The notes: generated from the sequence alone by a model not told the origin. A stretch of 64,000 bases of DNA from Yponomeuta sedellus (GCA_934045075.1 OW203736.1:21367805-21431804); one strand, 5' to 3'. Positions 1-9,257 are shown, numbered from the stretch's first letter. A program made the numbers and translations.

Positions 1-122
1 CTATTGTGCCTCCGTGGCAAGAAAAAATGTCACCAACTCAGCATGCATTTCGCGCATCTCCATACAAATCTACGAAGTGACGAAACAGTCACGGTGACAA
101 AAGTAACCCGTGCGCGCTTAGC
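1..122. mobile_element. Part of palindromic TIR element (MITE) at window edge
   Basis: Matches the right half of the element at 25984-26176: GCGCATCTCCATACA, CGAAACAGTCACGGTGACAA and AAAGTAACCCGTGCGCGC are shared. It lies about 20 bp beyond the RhoGAP stop codon, so it would be in the 3'UTR if exon 9 is terminal. Confidence 0.7.
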
Positions 123-143
123 TTAAGAACCTACTAAACTAAC

Positions 144-324
144 TCAAAAGTAACTTCTCAAAACTACTAAACCAACCTCATTGTAATCTGAGGCTGAATC
201 ATTAGAATCCGGCGCGGAGTCCGTCCGCGTGCCGGTGGCTGAGGCGGTGGCCGACGGTGGCTCTGACGGTGGCGCTGAGCACACTACACCAGAGCTACCG
301 TACTCCTCCATGCTGCTGCGTACC
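144..324 (-). CDS. ARHGAP6-like: RhoGAP gene exon 9, probable terminal coding exon
   Basis: Completes codon 404 (Arg), encodes residues 405-463 and stops at TGA (144-146). The acceptor is TGTTCTCAG|. The tail is Ser/Thr/Pro/Ala-rich (SAPPSEPPSATASATGTRTD) with an acidic DSNDSASDYNE end. A weak alternative donor, GAG|GTTGGT near 180, would skip the last residues and stop and join an exon left of the window, so the C terminus is provisional. No AATAAA is seen between the stop and position 1. Confidence 0.75.
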
Positions 325-552
325 CTGAGAACAAATACATTTATATGTAGTCTCTACAACTTGTCCCAAACAAAAAAAGATTTTGCACGTGTATCGAGTG
401 TTTGAACACAAATAATAATCGTGGTTTCTCTATAGAAATTTCCTTCTTCTTGAAATTTCATTTCATTATAACAAGTTCAATTGAAGAAATTGATTAGAGG
501 CTCGAGTTCGTCCATGTGGATAGTCTAATATTGCTATTGTCAACTCCCATCT

Positions 553-884
553 AAGCGCTCGTGGCCTAGTCGAACTGAGTGATTGGAATCAATCACTTGA
601 GTTAAGCATCAACAGGCGCGGTTAGGTGCAGGATAGGTGACCGTCCCGTGACGACCGCTATGGCATTTTTCCAAACGCTTCCATGATTCGCGGCTGTCTT
701 GTAATGGTAGACGTTAAGCCATGTCAGAGGCCTTATTGGGCGGCTTGATAACTTCTGACAGTAAGGCCCGCCCCGCCTTATCATCCTCCACCAACCCGGA
801 CTTGGCCCCCGTGATGGAGTGTGGCCTAACCTACCTGCGATGCAGGAAGAGACCCGTGCCCCAGCAGTGGGGACATACAAGGGT
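553..884 (-). repeat. Rep-A copy, near full length
   Basis: Reverse-strand copy of the family best seen at 6300-6665 and 43413-43785. It lies in the intron between exons 8 and 9 and starts about 9 bp from the exon 8 donor. The rest of that intron (325-552) shows nothing recognisable. Confidence 0.85.
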
Positions 885-892
885 AGTCTCAC

Positions 893-991
893 CTCGTGAC
901 AATAGTCATGGCGGAGGACAGGGAGCCGCTGGACGTGTCCGACGCCGCCTCGCGCGTCCGCCGCGTCCGCGCGTACGTCTTCTCACTGCGT
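893..991 (-). CDS. ARHGAP6-like: RhoGAP gene exon 8, tail
   Basis: Completes codon 371 (Glu) and encodes residues 372-403 plus two bases of codon 404. The acceptor is TCCCCGGCAG| and the donor CGAG|GTGAGA. The peptide is basic and then Ser-rich (TREAASDTSSGSLSSAMTIV). Phase agrees on both sides (GA|A and AG|G). No family domain is recognised. A Rep-A copy begins about 9 bp inside the following intron. Confidence 0.85.
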
Positions 992-1179
992 CTGCCGGGG
1001 AAGGCAGGACACATTAGAATAGCAATGATAGGGTGGCAGGGTCTTAAGGAACGGCGATGTATCCAAAAAACACACAGCGTAAGACGCGGTCGGAAAGAAG
1101 TGGTCTGCCTATGCAAATTCAGGCAGCGTAGAACGTCTCGCGCAGTTTAATAGACCTACGGTCTGCGGTAAATTGTTGG

Positions 1180-1290
1180 TAGCGGCTGAATGAGAGTGGC
1201 CATGGAAAGTAATAAGTGGGGAACATTGATTCAAAGGCTTGTGTCCAGCAGTGGACAAATGGTGGCCTTATTAATAAAAGCAGATAGTAA
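1180..1290 (+). mobile_element. Short RTE-type LINE 3' end remnant
   Basis: Carries GTGTCCAGCAGTGGACAAATGG, the short-exon-like ending typical of RTE-type LINE reading frames in this window, after a degenerate stretch. Confidence 0.45.
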
Positions 1291-1335
1291 GGTGCTAAAA
1301 TGCAACTAATAAATGCTCAGCTTCTAAAACTTCGA

Positions 1336-1428
1336 GGACTCTAATAAGGCCACCAATTGAACTGTATCTTTATATTTGTTTTTTCTTGGTGTACAATAAA
1401 GAATATTCTTATCTTATCTGCGCTATTT
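1336..1428 (+). mobile_element. Rep-G LINE 3' tail
   Basis: ATAAGGCCACCAATTGAACT, then GTACAATAAAGAATATTC and TCTTATC repeats: the 3' end of a non-LTR element, with AATAAA and a simple tail. Confidence 0.75.
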
Positions 1429-1429
1429 C

Positions 1430-1700
1430 CTATCTAACTAAATCCACAAAGCCCATACCTCAGGGGTACATCCTTGTCGGGCCCTCCAGTCGCCGCTCCA
1501 CCGTGGAGGAACTCTTCCCTGGACCAGACTCTTCGCTCCCCATCAGTCTCCTCGCCGGCTGGGTTGAGCCTCTCGCTCGCACACCTGGGCAAGACGAGGA
1601 CGGCGCTATTTGGTGAAGAGAGGTCGTGGTTAGGTCATGCAGACGGATTAGGACAAGCAATGCGTTACTGGTGTGCTTTCGGTTCTGCTCCTACTGCAGA
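1430..1700. other. Unidentified GC-rich segment
   Basis: Unlike the AT-rich surroundings it is GC-rich from 1455 to 1640 and open in several frames, none with a recognised protein. It lies between two LINE tails, so it may belong to an unidentified element. No splice pair fitting the host gene was found. Confidence 0.3.
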
Positions 1701-1704
1701 ATTA

Positions 1705-1815
1705 ATATTATTGTTACACTTTATTGCAGACGAAACATTTAACAGGACATACAATAAGAAATAACATGTACAAAGGCGAGCTTATCTCTGAAAGAGATTT
1801 ACTCCGGCAAGCCTT
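1705..1815 (-). mobile_element. Rep-G-like LINE 3' tail
   Basis: TTTATTGCAG, then TGTACAAAGGCGAGCTTATC and CTCCGGCAAGCC, the reverse complement of a LINE tail of the class with TGTCTGGAAGAGAT...AATAAGC..TTGTAC. Confidence 0.6.
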
Positions 1816-1839
1816 AGAGAGAACCTTTCGTCGTCAGGC

Positions 1840-1937
1840 TACACTAGTCCACTGCTGGACATAGCCCTCCCCTAAAGAGCGCCACATTGTGCTATCATAG
1901 GGGGCAATGCCCATAATCCCCACGCCGGGCGTGAGAG
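1840..1937 (+). repeat. Rep-B fragment
   Basis: AGTCCACTGCTGGACATAGC through GCCCATAATCCCCACGCCGG, part of the family complete at 14447-14702. Confidence 0.8.
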
Positions 1938-2257
1938 AGAACCTTTATGCTCGTGTATTTAAATACCCAAATGACGAAATATGTATCCCACTTCTGATGT
2001 CCGTTAGTTTGGTTATACAGGGTTAAAATCAATAAAAAAATCCCAATTCTTAAACACAACAGTTTAGAGTTGGTTATTTACTGCTTGCTCTGCAAATCTG
2101 TTCTTTAATTTTTTTCATAATCTTTTTTTCTCGTTTTTTTTCTGGTTTGAGAGATAATGCAACCGTATGCTATGTGTTAAAAATTATGGCATTTCATCTT
2201 GTAATGATGCACCTGAGGCTGCGACAGTGCACCTTGCGGAATTTTGAAAAATATTTG

Positions 2258-2465
2258 TCACTAGCTGTGCCCCGCGGTGTTATCGGTTATCGATTTTCCC
2301 ATGGGAAAAAGATATTTTCCCGCAGTAAAACGTAGCCTATGTGTTAATCCAGGGTGTTAGCTAACTCCATACCAAATTTGATTAAAATCGTTCCAGCCGT
2401 TGAGACGTGAAGAAGTAACAAACATACACACTCACTTTCGCCTTTATGGTATTAGTAGTGTGTTG
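2258..2465 (+). repeat. Rep-I copy
   Basis: Opens CTAGCTGTGCCCCGCGGTGT and ends TTCGCCTTTATGGTATTAGT. A second copy lies on the other strand at 23190-23395. This opening is common among insect interspersed repeats; its class is unsettled here. Confidence 0.65.
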
Positions 2466-2629
2466 TGATTGTGACAGTGAGGTGAAAACAAAAGTTGTCT
2501 TAAACCAACAGATTACGGTTCAAGGAACTTTTGACAGTTCTTCCATATAATACAGTATGTAAGTAAACGGCGGATCGATTGTAAGAAATTATTGGAAACA
2601 TGAACAGTTGAAGCCAATTACGCATTATC

Positions 2630-2911
2630 TAAAAACCTATTTTAGAAATTTTTAGCCTTAAAATAGGTTTTTAAACCTATTTAGAGGTTAAAAACTCCAC
2701 CCATACCGGGATTCGAACCCGCGACCTCTGGCTGTCCAAGCCAGTGCTCTTTCCAACTGAGCTACTCACCGGTATCAGTGAAATTTCGAACCTCTTTGCG
2801 CTGTCACGGACTGCCAGAGGTCGCGGGTTCGAATCCCGGCATGGGTGGAGTTTTTAGCCTCTAAATAGGTTATTAAAAATTGTTTTTAGCACGGGTTAGT
2901 GATTTGAAACA
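2630..2911. repeat. Rep-C inverted pair (foldback)
   Basis: A minus-strand tRNA-like unit (about 2676-2775) and a plus-strand one (about 2812-2870) face each other across a short spacer. Both arms carry the private GTGGAGTTTTTA, where most copies read GTGGAATTTTTA. A remnant of the Rep-C tail precedes them. It lies in the intron beside exon 7. Confidence 0.8.
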
Positions 2912-2928
2912 AAAAATTAGCCACTTAC

Positions 2929-3096
2929 TCATGCCGCCTCATGAGTAGCGAGTCCAGATGCTGCGGCGCGGTGTGCGCCAAGTGTATGTATGCCTCGTGC
3001 AGTAGCTCGGATGGCAGGGTCCAGAGCTCTGCTTGCCTCTCTATCAGTTGCCGGACCACGTTGATCACGTCGGCCCTCTCTGACAGCTGCTCAGCA
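2929..3096 (-). CDS. ARHGAP6-like: RhoGAP gene exon 7, end of GAP domain
   Basis: Completes codon 315 (Ser) and encodes residues 316-370 plus two bases of codon 371. The acceptor is TCTATTCCAG| and the donor ATGA|GTAAGT. The peptide reads AEQLSERADVINVVRQLIER, then QAELWTLPSELLHEAYIHL and HLDSLLMRRH. This matches the last helices of the ARHGAP6 GAP domain and the short segment after it that ends in a DxLLRR-like motif. A Rep-C inverted pair sits about 20 bp past the donor. Confidence 0.92.
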
Positions 3097-3804
3097 CTGG
3101 AATAGAGATAGGTTGAATTAGACCTTGTCAAAGAAAAGTTGTGGTTCATTCGCGCATTCGCCATCTATTCTGTGCTGAAATAGACTTGGAATTTATTTGC
3201 AACCATGGAGCGATGGCCTAGTGAAATGGGATATAAAATAAACGTCCTGATGATATGTAATTGCGAAGCAAAATGGCAAAAAGGGTAAATTTCCTCTCGA
3301 GTGCTTGGAGATAAGCAGAGTAGCATGGTCAGATGCTTTGCCCACCCAAGCATGTCCTCTGAAATCTTATATTCTAACGGCACCACCATACCAAATACCG
3401 GGCGTGCTACGAAAATAAGATTTCTAAACTCCTTAAACGTAATTTCAATTGCACCTTAAGATTCTCCCCAGTCTGCTTACTCAATAACCGATTGGTTTGT
3501 AAAAGTTGCATGTACCTTTTATAGAATAAACATATTTTTTTTACTCCGCCGGCTCAGTAATCCGAATTGGGTCTTGGCCTCCTACACAAGAAGTGGCCAC
3601 TTGTACCTATTTATCCTGCAGTCTCGACCCAGTCACCAGCCTAGAGCTAACAAAAGTCCTCGACCATTTCATCTTCTCAGCTATATCCGTTGTGGTCAAC
3701 CAGCCTCGGGCCGCTTGGCATCCCCAGGTATACCCAGCGCCCCATCCTCTCAGTTATATTTCGAAACATCCAAAATAGTAACATGTTACTATGCAACTGC
3801 TCAC
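3097..3804. other. Intron between exons 6 and 7, no element recognised
   Basis: 708 bp. 3560-3780 is less AT-rich and open in several frames, but none is coherent with the host gene and no known element is seen. Confidence 0.5.
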
Positions 3805-4027
3805 CTTGCAGCTTCATTGGGTTTATTTCTATGCAGTATATTGGGGGCGAAGATTGTCGCCAAGTTGGGCGCGTCCATCTTGTTCCCGGGCTGGTGGTCA
3901 TCCTCGGCATGTGCCGCCAGTTGTGACAGGAACGACAGTAGCGCGTTGAGGGTGTCCCGATGGGCGGATGGTAGCAGTTGGACGACCAACCGCACCGCTT
4001 CCCATTGGAGACGCCGGTTCCGTATTT
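3805..4027 (-). CDS. ARHGAP6-like: RhoGAP gene exon 6, GAP domain third box
   Basis: Completes codon 241, encodes residues 242-314 and two bases of codon 315. The acceptor is TAACTTCCAG| and the donor CAAG|GTGAGC. It carries LVVQLLPSAHRDTLNALLSF and then GNKMDAPNLATIFAPNIL. The NLATIFAPN segment is the third RhoGAP box; its first Asn (residue 295) is the conserved Asn that stabilises the GTPase switch region in the family. Introns on both sides are short (489 and 708 bp). Confidence 0.94.
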
Positions 4028-4299
4028 CTGGAAGTTAGGAGATCTTTGGTTAGACTTGAAAACATCGCAAGGAGTCTTGAACGTTAAGCACGTAAGATCT
4101 AGTCGATACAACGTGATCATTTACCCCTTTTTTTCTCAGAAAGATTACATGCAGTAGCAAAAGGTATGCAGGTATTTCTCGGACCTCAAAGATCGCTTTG
4201 CGGCAATATTAAATTATGAAGAGAAAGCTTCAACTGGATGTACCTTGTCCTACAGCTCAACATTTGATTTTCTATTTAGGGTAACTTTAAGCGAAATTT

Positions 4300-4468
4300 T
4301 AAGCCCCCTGCAGTACAATTCCACCGAACTGCGATCCCCAACCCGCATGCCCAGCGTCCATCTTCGACCCAGGATTACGGGCATTACCCCCTATGATAGC
4401 TCAACGTGGCACTCTTTAGGGAAGGGCTATGTCCAGCAGTGGACTAGAATAGCCTGACGATGATGAAG
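4300..4468 (-). repeat. Rep-B copy, partial
   Basis: CCCCTGCAGTACAATTCCAC through GGCTATGTCCAGCAGTGGAC on the plus strand, a reverse-orientation copy filling a third of the exon 5-6 intron. It ends about 50 bp from exon 5. Confidence 0.85.
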
Positions 4469-4516
4469 CGAAACTTTACTTGCGCAAATTGGGCGGGTAT
4501 TTTGCTTGATACTTAC

Positions 4517-4667
4517 TTTGCGTCTGCAAAAAGGCCTGGTACAGGTCTCTGCAGAGCAGCGGGTCGGGCAGATCACGCAGGAATTCCTTGAGGAGGGTGG
4601 CGACGTCGTGTGGACATACCGCTGCATCCAGCGCCGCCTCTTGGCCACGCTCCCACTCCTCGCGCAG
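4517..4667 (-). CDS. ARHGAP6-like: RhoGAP gene exon 5, GAP domain middle
   Basis: Encodes residues 191-240 and one base of codon 241. The acceptor CTTCTTTTTCAG| has a long pyrimidine tract; the donor is CAAA|GTAAGT. It starts LREEWERGQ and contains [16 protein letters not shown], the second RhoGAP box, with the conserved Lys at residue 217 that contacts the arginine-finger loop in known structures. In ARHGAP6 the same residues follow KKRVRQ directly, so the exon 4-5 join is well supported. Confidence 0.94.
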
Positions 4668-4734
4668 CTGAAAAAGAAGAAAAAGGGAAAGATTAGATGC
4701 TGAGATATATGAAATTTGCAAACGAACAATACCA

Positions 4735-4925
4735 CTCAATAAATGTGAAAGAAATCATCGTGAGGAAACCTGAGTGTCTGAGGTGTTCACATACCTCAGC
4801 GCTTGAAACTGCCAATCCATGGTGGCGTACCCACCATGGATTGGCAGTTTCAAGCGCTGAGGTAATTAAGCCCATACTCTCTCTTTGAGAGAAAACCTGT
4901 GCCCTACAGTGGGACGTAGACATAA
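4735..4925 (+). repeat. Rep-H SINE 3' part with internal palindrome
   Basis: AATCATCGTGAGGAAACCTG, the CCTCAGCGCTTGAAA segment and CCCATACTCTCTCTTTGAGA as in other copies. The middle is replaced by a perfect hairpin at 4793-4863. Confidence 0.8.
4793..4863. repeat. Perfect 33-bp inverted repeat
   Basis: Arms 4793-4825 and 4831-4863 are exact reverse complements with a 5-base loop (CGTAC). It arose inside a Rep-H SINE, whose ordinary copies have only one arm. Confidence 0.95.
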
Positions 4926-5334
4926 AAAAAACAGTTGCACCACTTTTTGGATTGGATCTTATCTTTCAAAAGATTTTTGATTGTAGTGTGTTTGGCACCT
5001 TAGATCAAATTGACGCAGAAGTTAAAAGATGTCTACAGAAACGAGTCCACTAGGTTTTGTAGCTCGCTCTATATTAGTCTCTCCATCTCTTACATAAATT
5101 AAATATTCGAGAATCCGATAACGTTTTTCGGTCACTACGTATATTAAATTCAAATATTGGTGTAAAAAGTGTGCAGTGTGCCCCAAAAGCAATAAAATAT
5201 AAGTGGACAAAGTGTAAACAAGACTTTTATAGATCAGCGCCTAAAATCAATCAAACAGTCGCTAAAGTTAGACTATACATGATGCGTAGCCTTAAGCCTG
5301 TTCCCTGGAAAGATATATAGAGACCAAGGTTTGA

Positions 5335-5420
5335 CACTTACCACAATCCTGATATCCCAACCACTTTCGTTTCATCAACGTTTAGTAGAGTCTGCATGCA
5401 CTCTTGAGGGCGTCGGGTAT
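5335..5420 (-). mobile_element. Rep-F LINE 3' end, degenerate
   Basis: CACAATCCTGATATC..TTTCGTTTCATCAACG..CTGCATGCAC matches the Rep-F coding end in reverse. Bases 5425-5690 upstream on that strand are unrecognised. Confidence 0.55.
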
Positions 5421-5692
5421 TCTGATGTTTAATAAATGCTCTAAAAATCGAATAGGAACACCGGGTTCGAAAATTTAGACCAGAAATGCTGCAAAAATAG
5501 CAAAATTCCCGAACAAACACTTCCGTAGGTAAACCAAAGCCGAACACAAGCCGCGCTATTATAAGCGCAAGCGCACCTGGCCGCCGAATAACTACTCGTG
5601 TAGAGGCATACAATATATACCACCAGAGGAACAATGCTAAAGTGCTTTGCTTTGACTGACTGAAGACTACCCAGTAACCTATTTCGCCTTGA

Positions 5693-5940
5693 ATGTATGT
5701 ATGTATGTATGTATGTATGTATGTATGTATGTATGTATGTATGTATGTATGTATGTATGTATGTATGTATGTATGTATGTATGTATGTATGTATGTATGT
5801 ATGTATGTATGTATGTATGTATGTATGTATGTATGTATGTATGTATGTATGTATGTATGTATGTATGTATGTATGTATGTATGTATGTATGTATGTATGT
5901 ATGTATGTATGTATGTATGTATGTATGTATGTATGTATGT
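5693..5940. repeat. Uninterrupted (ATGT)62 microsatellite
   Basis: 248 bases of perfect ATGT repeat, followed by a GAAC/GAAT-type run to about 5975. Open frames here on both strands are artefacts of the repeat. The Rep-F LINE ends in ATGTATGT, so a LINE tail is a likely seed. Confidence 0.97.
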
Positions 5941-5979
5941 TCGAACGAACGAATCAACGAATGAATGAATGAATGAAAA

Positions 5980-6055
5980 TTCTTTATTGCACTAAAAACA
6001 CGATTTGTACAAGGGCGAGCTTAATACTAGATAGTATTTTCTTCCAGCTAACCCA
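5980..6055 (-). mobile_element. Rep-G-like LINE 3' tail
   Basis: TTCTTTATTGCACTAAAAAC, then TTTGTACAAGGGCGAGCTTA, a LINE tail in reverse next to the microsatellite. Confidence 0.55.
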
Positions 6056-6299
6056 CGATGATGCGGACAGAGGAATGCGGAAACCTTGCATCTATACCCA
6101 TATCTACAGAACACATTCACTCTGGTCCCAAATCAGGACACCAGTAATACTAACCAAACAATGATATTGCAAACGTGGAAGGACATCACACAGTTCGGCA
6201 GTGTTTGCAAGCCAAGAAAGAGGTTGCCGTCACTGATCCAACTGTTTCTTGGTGGGTATTCAAAGGTGTTACTGCTAGAGCAACAAGACAGTAGTCACG

Positions 6300-6665
6300 T
6301 TATCAACCCTTGTATGTCCCCTCTGCTGGGGCACAGGTCTCTTCCTGCATCGCAGGAAGGTTAGGCCATACTCCACCACGGGGGCCAAGTCCGGGTTGGT
6401 GGAGGATTGTAAGACAGTGGCGGGCCTTACTGTCAGAAGTTATCAAGCCGTCCATAAGGCCTCTGACATGGCTTAACGACTGCCATTATATGACAGCCGG
6501 CACCAACGGCTTAACGTGCCTTGCGAAGCACGGAATCGCTCGGAAAAATGCTACTAGCGGTAGTCACGGGACATGGGTAAGCACCCATCCTGTACCTGAC
6601 CGCGCCTGTTGTTGCTTAACCAAGTGATTGATTCCAATCACTCGGTTCGCCTAGGCCACGAGCGC
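6300..6665 (+). repeat. Rep-A copy, full length
   Basis: Runs from TATCAACCCTTGTATGTCCC to TTCGCCTAGGCCACGAGCGC. With 43413-43785 it defines the family. No tRNA-like start, protein or clear terminal repeat was seen, so its class is open. Confidence 0.85.
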
Positions 6666-6765
6666 TTCAAAGACAGTAGTCACGAAAAGTGAAATAAAAA
6701 CTAGATTCCGTTAGGATTCCACTGATTCCACACAATCATGAAAAGGAAGAGGAGGAAACAGTTCA

Positions 6766-6999
6766 GGGGGCCGATTCTCTCTTTATAAGTCGTATAAGAC
6801 TCTAAGGCTTATGACATGGAATTCTAAGTAAAGAGTCGAGCGACAGCTATAATCTGTATTCCGAACGCCATTCTAGATTAAATTCGAATGAGAAAATAAG
6901 TGTCTAATGACTCTGTCGAGTTATCTTATTTTTATGCGACAAATCCTTCGAATATTTTGCGTTTACGCTTCCAATGCGCATGGGCGAGAATCGGCCCCC
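6766..6999. mobile_element. 234-bp TIR element (MITE)
   Basis: Ends are exact 14-bp inverted repeats, GGGGGCCGATTCTC and GAGAATCGGCCCCC. The interior is AT-rich and non-coding. A target duplication could not be assigned. Confidence 0.7.
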
Positions 7000-7239
7000 A
7001 GGGCCTCAATGCTACTCGAGTTTGTGGACTTGTCAATTTTTCGAAAACTAAAAGCTCGAAGTTACAACTCTGCTATTAGGTACTAATAACTTAATTCATC
7101 TAATGGTCAAACACTACTTGATCATTAAAATTCAACAACAGGACCATTTGTAGAATCCAAAATCTGCCTCAAGATTATTATCAGCTTCGCAATTCTCTTT
7201 AAAATATACGTCGTATCGTAAGGGTGTCAGGAAGAAATT

Positions 7240-7350
7240 GTTTTTAGCAATAAGGCCACCAATTGTACTATATATATTCGTTATTATTTTGTATGTTTTG
7301 TTTTTGTTGTTTTCCAGTGTACAATAAAGAATATTCTTATCTTATCTTAT
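7240..7350 (+). mobile_element. Rep-G LINE 3' tail
   Basis: ATAAGGCCACCAATTGTACT, then GTACAATAAAGAATATTCTT and TCTTATC. It closely matches 1336-1428. Confidence 0.75.
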
Positions 7351-7869
7351 GTATCAAGAGTCTTATTTCTACTTGTGTAGACCTTGTCTTTCTATGGATG
7401 CATCAATTGCGTTATGTACATTTCAAATAGTCAAACTATATTAATAAGTGGGATCAAAATCAAATCAACATTTTATGTGTGAAGTTAATTTTGAACGTTC
7501 TTATGATAATGATAATAGAAATCATTCTTCAGCGACTCTTCTGTAAGCTTCCAACTCATAGCTGAGGTTTGTAATAAATTCGATGCCGCATACAAAGTGG
7601 GTCAAAGCAAGCACCGAGCTAATTCTGTAGCGCGGCAGAACTGTGGTTTGAGGTGTTAAAGGGAAATGGAGCCTAAAATAGATCGGCCCTTTTACAGACA
7701 AGGTCAGCTAGAAATAGAACGGGTTGAGGGTAAAGACTCCGGTGATTGGTTCTTTGACACTGCTTTAAAGGTGTGGAAGATATGTGGCATTGCGGGAAGT
7801 GACAGTATAGACAAAACTCTCGATACGGTTTTTTCGGACTTTTCGGAAATATGCAAGTCCAGCCGTTTT
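7351..7869. other. Intron sequence with a 76-codon open frame, unassigned
   Basis: A plus-strand frame at 7666-7896 has no recognised domain and runs into the exon relic array. Nothing else is recognised. Confidence 0.3.
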
Positions 7870-8692
7870 ATCTGTTTAACTTGCTTTTTTTGCTGACACT
7901 AGCTCTGAATCAGTTGAACGTGCGAAGGCCGCGCCTTTAAACTAAGAGACTAAAGTTGACGAAGTGTTTTGCGTAGAATTTGCGTAGGTTTGCAATGATT
8001 CCTAACTTGATTACCCTGTCTTGCTCATCTTCAAAGCTAAATCTAGCTGTCTCATTCACCCGAATTTCTTGTTTAAAGCACTAGCTCTGAACAAGCAAAG
8101 GTTACGGACCGTAGCAATGCAGGTTTGCAGACAGGTGGAAAATCTTATCAGTTTTTTTAGCTTATTGGCGCTAACTCTGAACAATGCCACAGTGAAACTC
8201 ATATAGGTACCTGTCTTCTTAAAGCCATGGACTCTGAATAGACCAAACATGCAGATGCCATGGTAACGGAGGTCCACCAAATAAACGGACATGGTCGCTT
8301 GAAACAACGGTTATCAAATGTGGAACGATTCCATTCGTCTAACTGTCAAATTTCATTATTTTTTATGGATAAGCTCAACCATCTAAGTCGCCTTTCTTCT
8401 TTGAGGCGCTACTTCACAACAGACCGAGCGTACGGAGGCCATGGCAACGGAGGTGTACCAGATAAACGAGGACGGAGGTTTGAAACTTAACAGGCCGTAC
8501 GTAGGCCATGGCAACTGAGCTGCGTCGGATAAGCGGGGACGCGTGTTGAAAGCTTAGGCTCAACCAACTCATCTGTCTAACTCTCTTTTTAGAGACGCTG
8601 ACTCTGAACAGGCCGACCGTAAAAGAGGCCATGGCAACGGAGGTGCACCAGTTAAGCGGGGACGCGTGTTCGAAACTGCTAGATCAACTCAC
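7870..8692 (-). pseudogene. Array of decayed copies of RhoGAP exon 4 core
   Basis: At least six relics of the exon 4 segment coding [20 protein letters not shown] lie between the real exon and about 7870, with anchors (reverse of CTCTGAACA and variants) near 7905, 8088, 8178, 8235, 8415 and 8605. The nearest copy (8558-8690) differs from the exon at about 3 of 50 positions around its 3' end, but has a stop, a 1-base insertion and a donor changed from GT to AT (8571-8572). The next (8368-8485) keeps [12 protein letters not shown] and then stops. Older ones still read FGLFRVHGFKKT and ALFRVSANKLKK. No copy has the exon's acceptor, so none should be spliced. Confidence 0.85.
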
Positions 8693-8863
8693 CTGTCTAA
8701 CTCTCTTTTTAGAGGCGCTGACTCTGAACAGTCCAAGCGTACGGAGGCCGTGGCGGCGGAGGTGCGCCAGGCAGGCGGAGACAAGCGCGGGGACGCGCGG
8801 CCCCCCGCCGCCCGCCTCCTCCAGCCCCGCCCAGCCCCACTCACCCGAGTCGCATGATTCACT
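8693..8863 (-). CDS. ARHGAP6-like: RhoGAP gene exon 4, start of GAP domain with arginine finger
   Basis: Encodes residues 134-190 in phase 0. The acceptor is GTAATTTCCAG| and the donor ACAG|GTGAGT. After a Gly-rich lead it reads [20 protein letters not shown], then [14 protein letters not shown]. This is the first conserved box of RhoGAP domains; the Arg of GLFR (residue 180, codon at 8723-8725) is the catalytic arginine finger that enters the GTPase active site. The exon core has been repeatedly duplicated on its donor side, leaving relics from about 7870 to 8692. The GC-rich, Gly-rich first third is not typical of the family and may be linker. Confidence 0.93.
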
Positions 8864-9079
8864 CTGGAAATTACACAATATATGCATGTAAAAGTAAGCT
8901 TCCACAGTTCCGCGTCATACGGAACGAATCATGATATTGTACGACATATTTTGACGTAAGTTGTTATAGCTTCCCGACCCGATTGTCTCTTTTTAGAAAC
9001 TGCGTCGGCATCCATTACGCTTAATTTTAAAATTGGACGCACATATATACTAACATTTTACAGTGAAGAGATCACTTTT

Positions 9080-9168
9080 AGTGATAAGGCCACCGTCTGT
9101 ACTCTTAGTTTAAGAAATATCTGTGTAATTTCCATTTTTATGCACAATAAAGTTTTCTCTATTTATCT
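9080..9168 (+). mobile_element. Rep-G LINE 3' tail
   Basis: GAGATCACTTTTAGTGATAA, GGCCACCGTCTGTACTC and CACAATAAAG are as in other copies. Confidence 0.7.
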
Positions 9169-9257
9169 ATTTTACATTGACTTTCAGCAAACATACTGTA
9201 AGTTCTGTAGGTACGTGAAATCGCTATGTTAGTCATTGCCTTCAAGCCATAATTGTA

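Noticed and set aside
721..1150. Plus-strand frames near exon 8
   Set aside because: They run through a Rep-A repeat and the antisense of exon 8, with no recognised product.
2695..2775. tRNA gene
   Set aside because: It has A and B boxes but is a Rep-C unit with the family tail, repeated many times with the same unusual anticodon loop and inverted partners. The same holds for 15840, 17574, 27498, 46500, 52590 and others.
3574..4120. 154- and 147-codon frames overlapping exon 6
   Set aside because: They are shadow frames around RhoGAP exon 6; the real frame has splice sites and a RhoGAP motif.
5693..5940. CRISPR-like array
   Set aside because: A simple tetranucleotide repeat with no spacers, in a eukaryotic context.
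5679..5972. Long open frames of MYVC or HTYI repeats on both strands
   Set aside because: They are translations of the (ATGT)n microsatellite; all frames are open because the repeat lacks stops.
8056..8632. Additional functional exons in the exon 4 array
   Set aside because: Each copy lacks an acceptor, and those examined have stops, frameshifts or dead donors.
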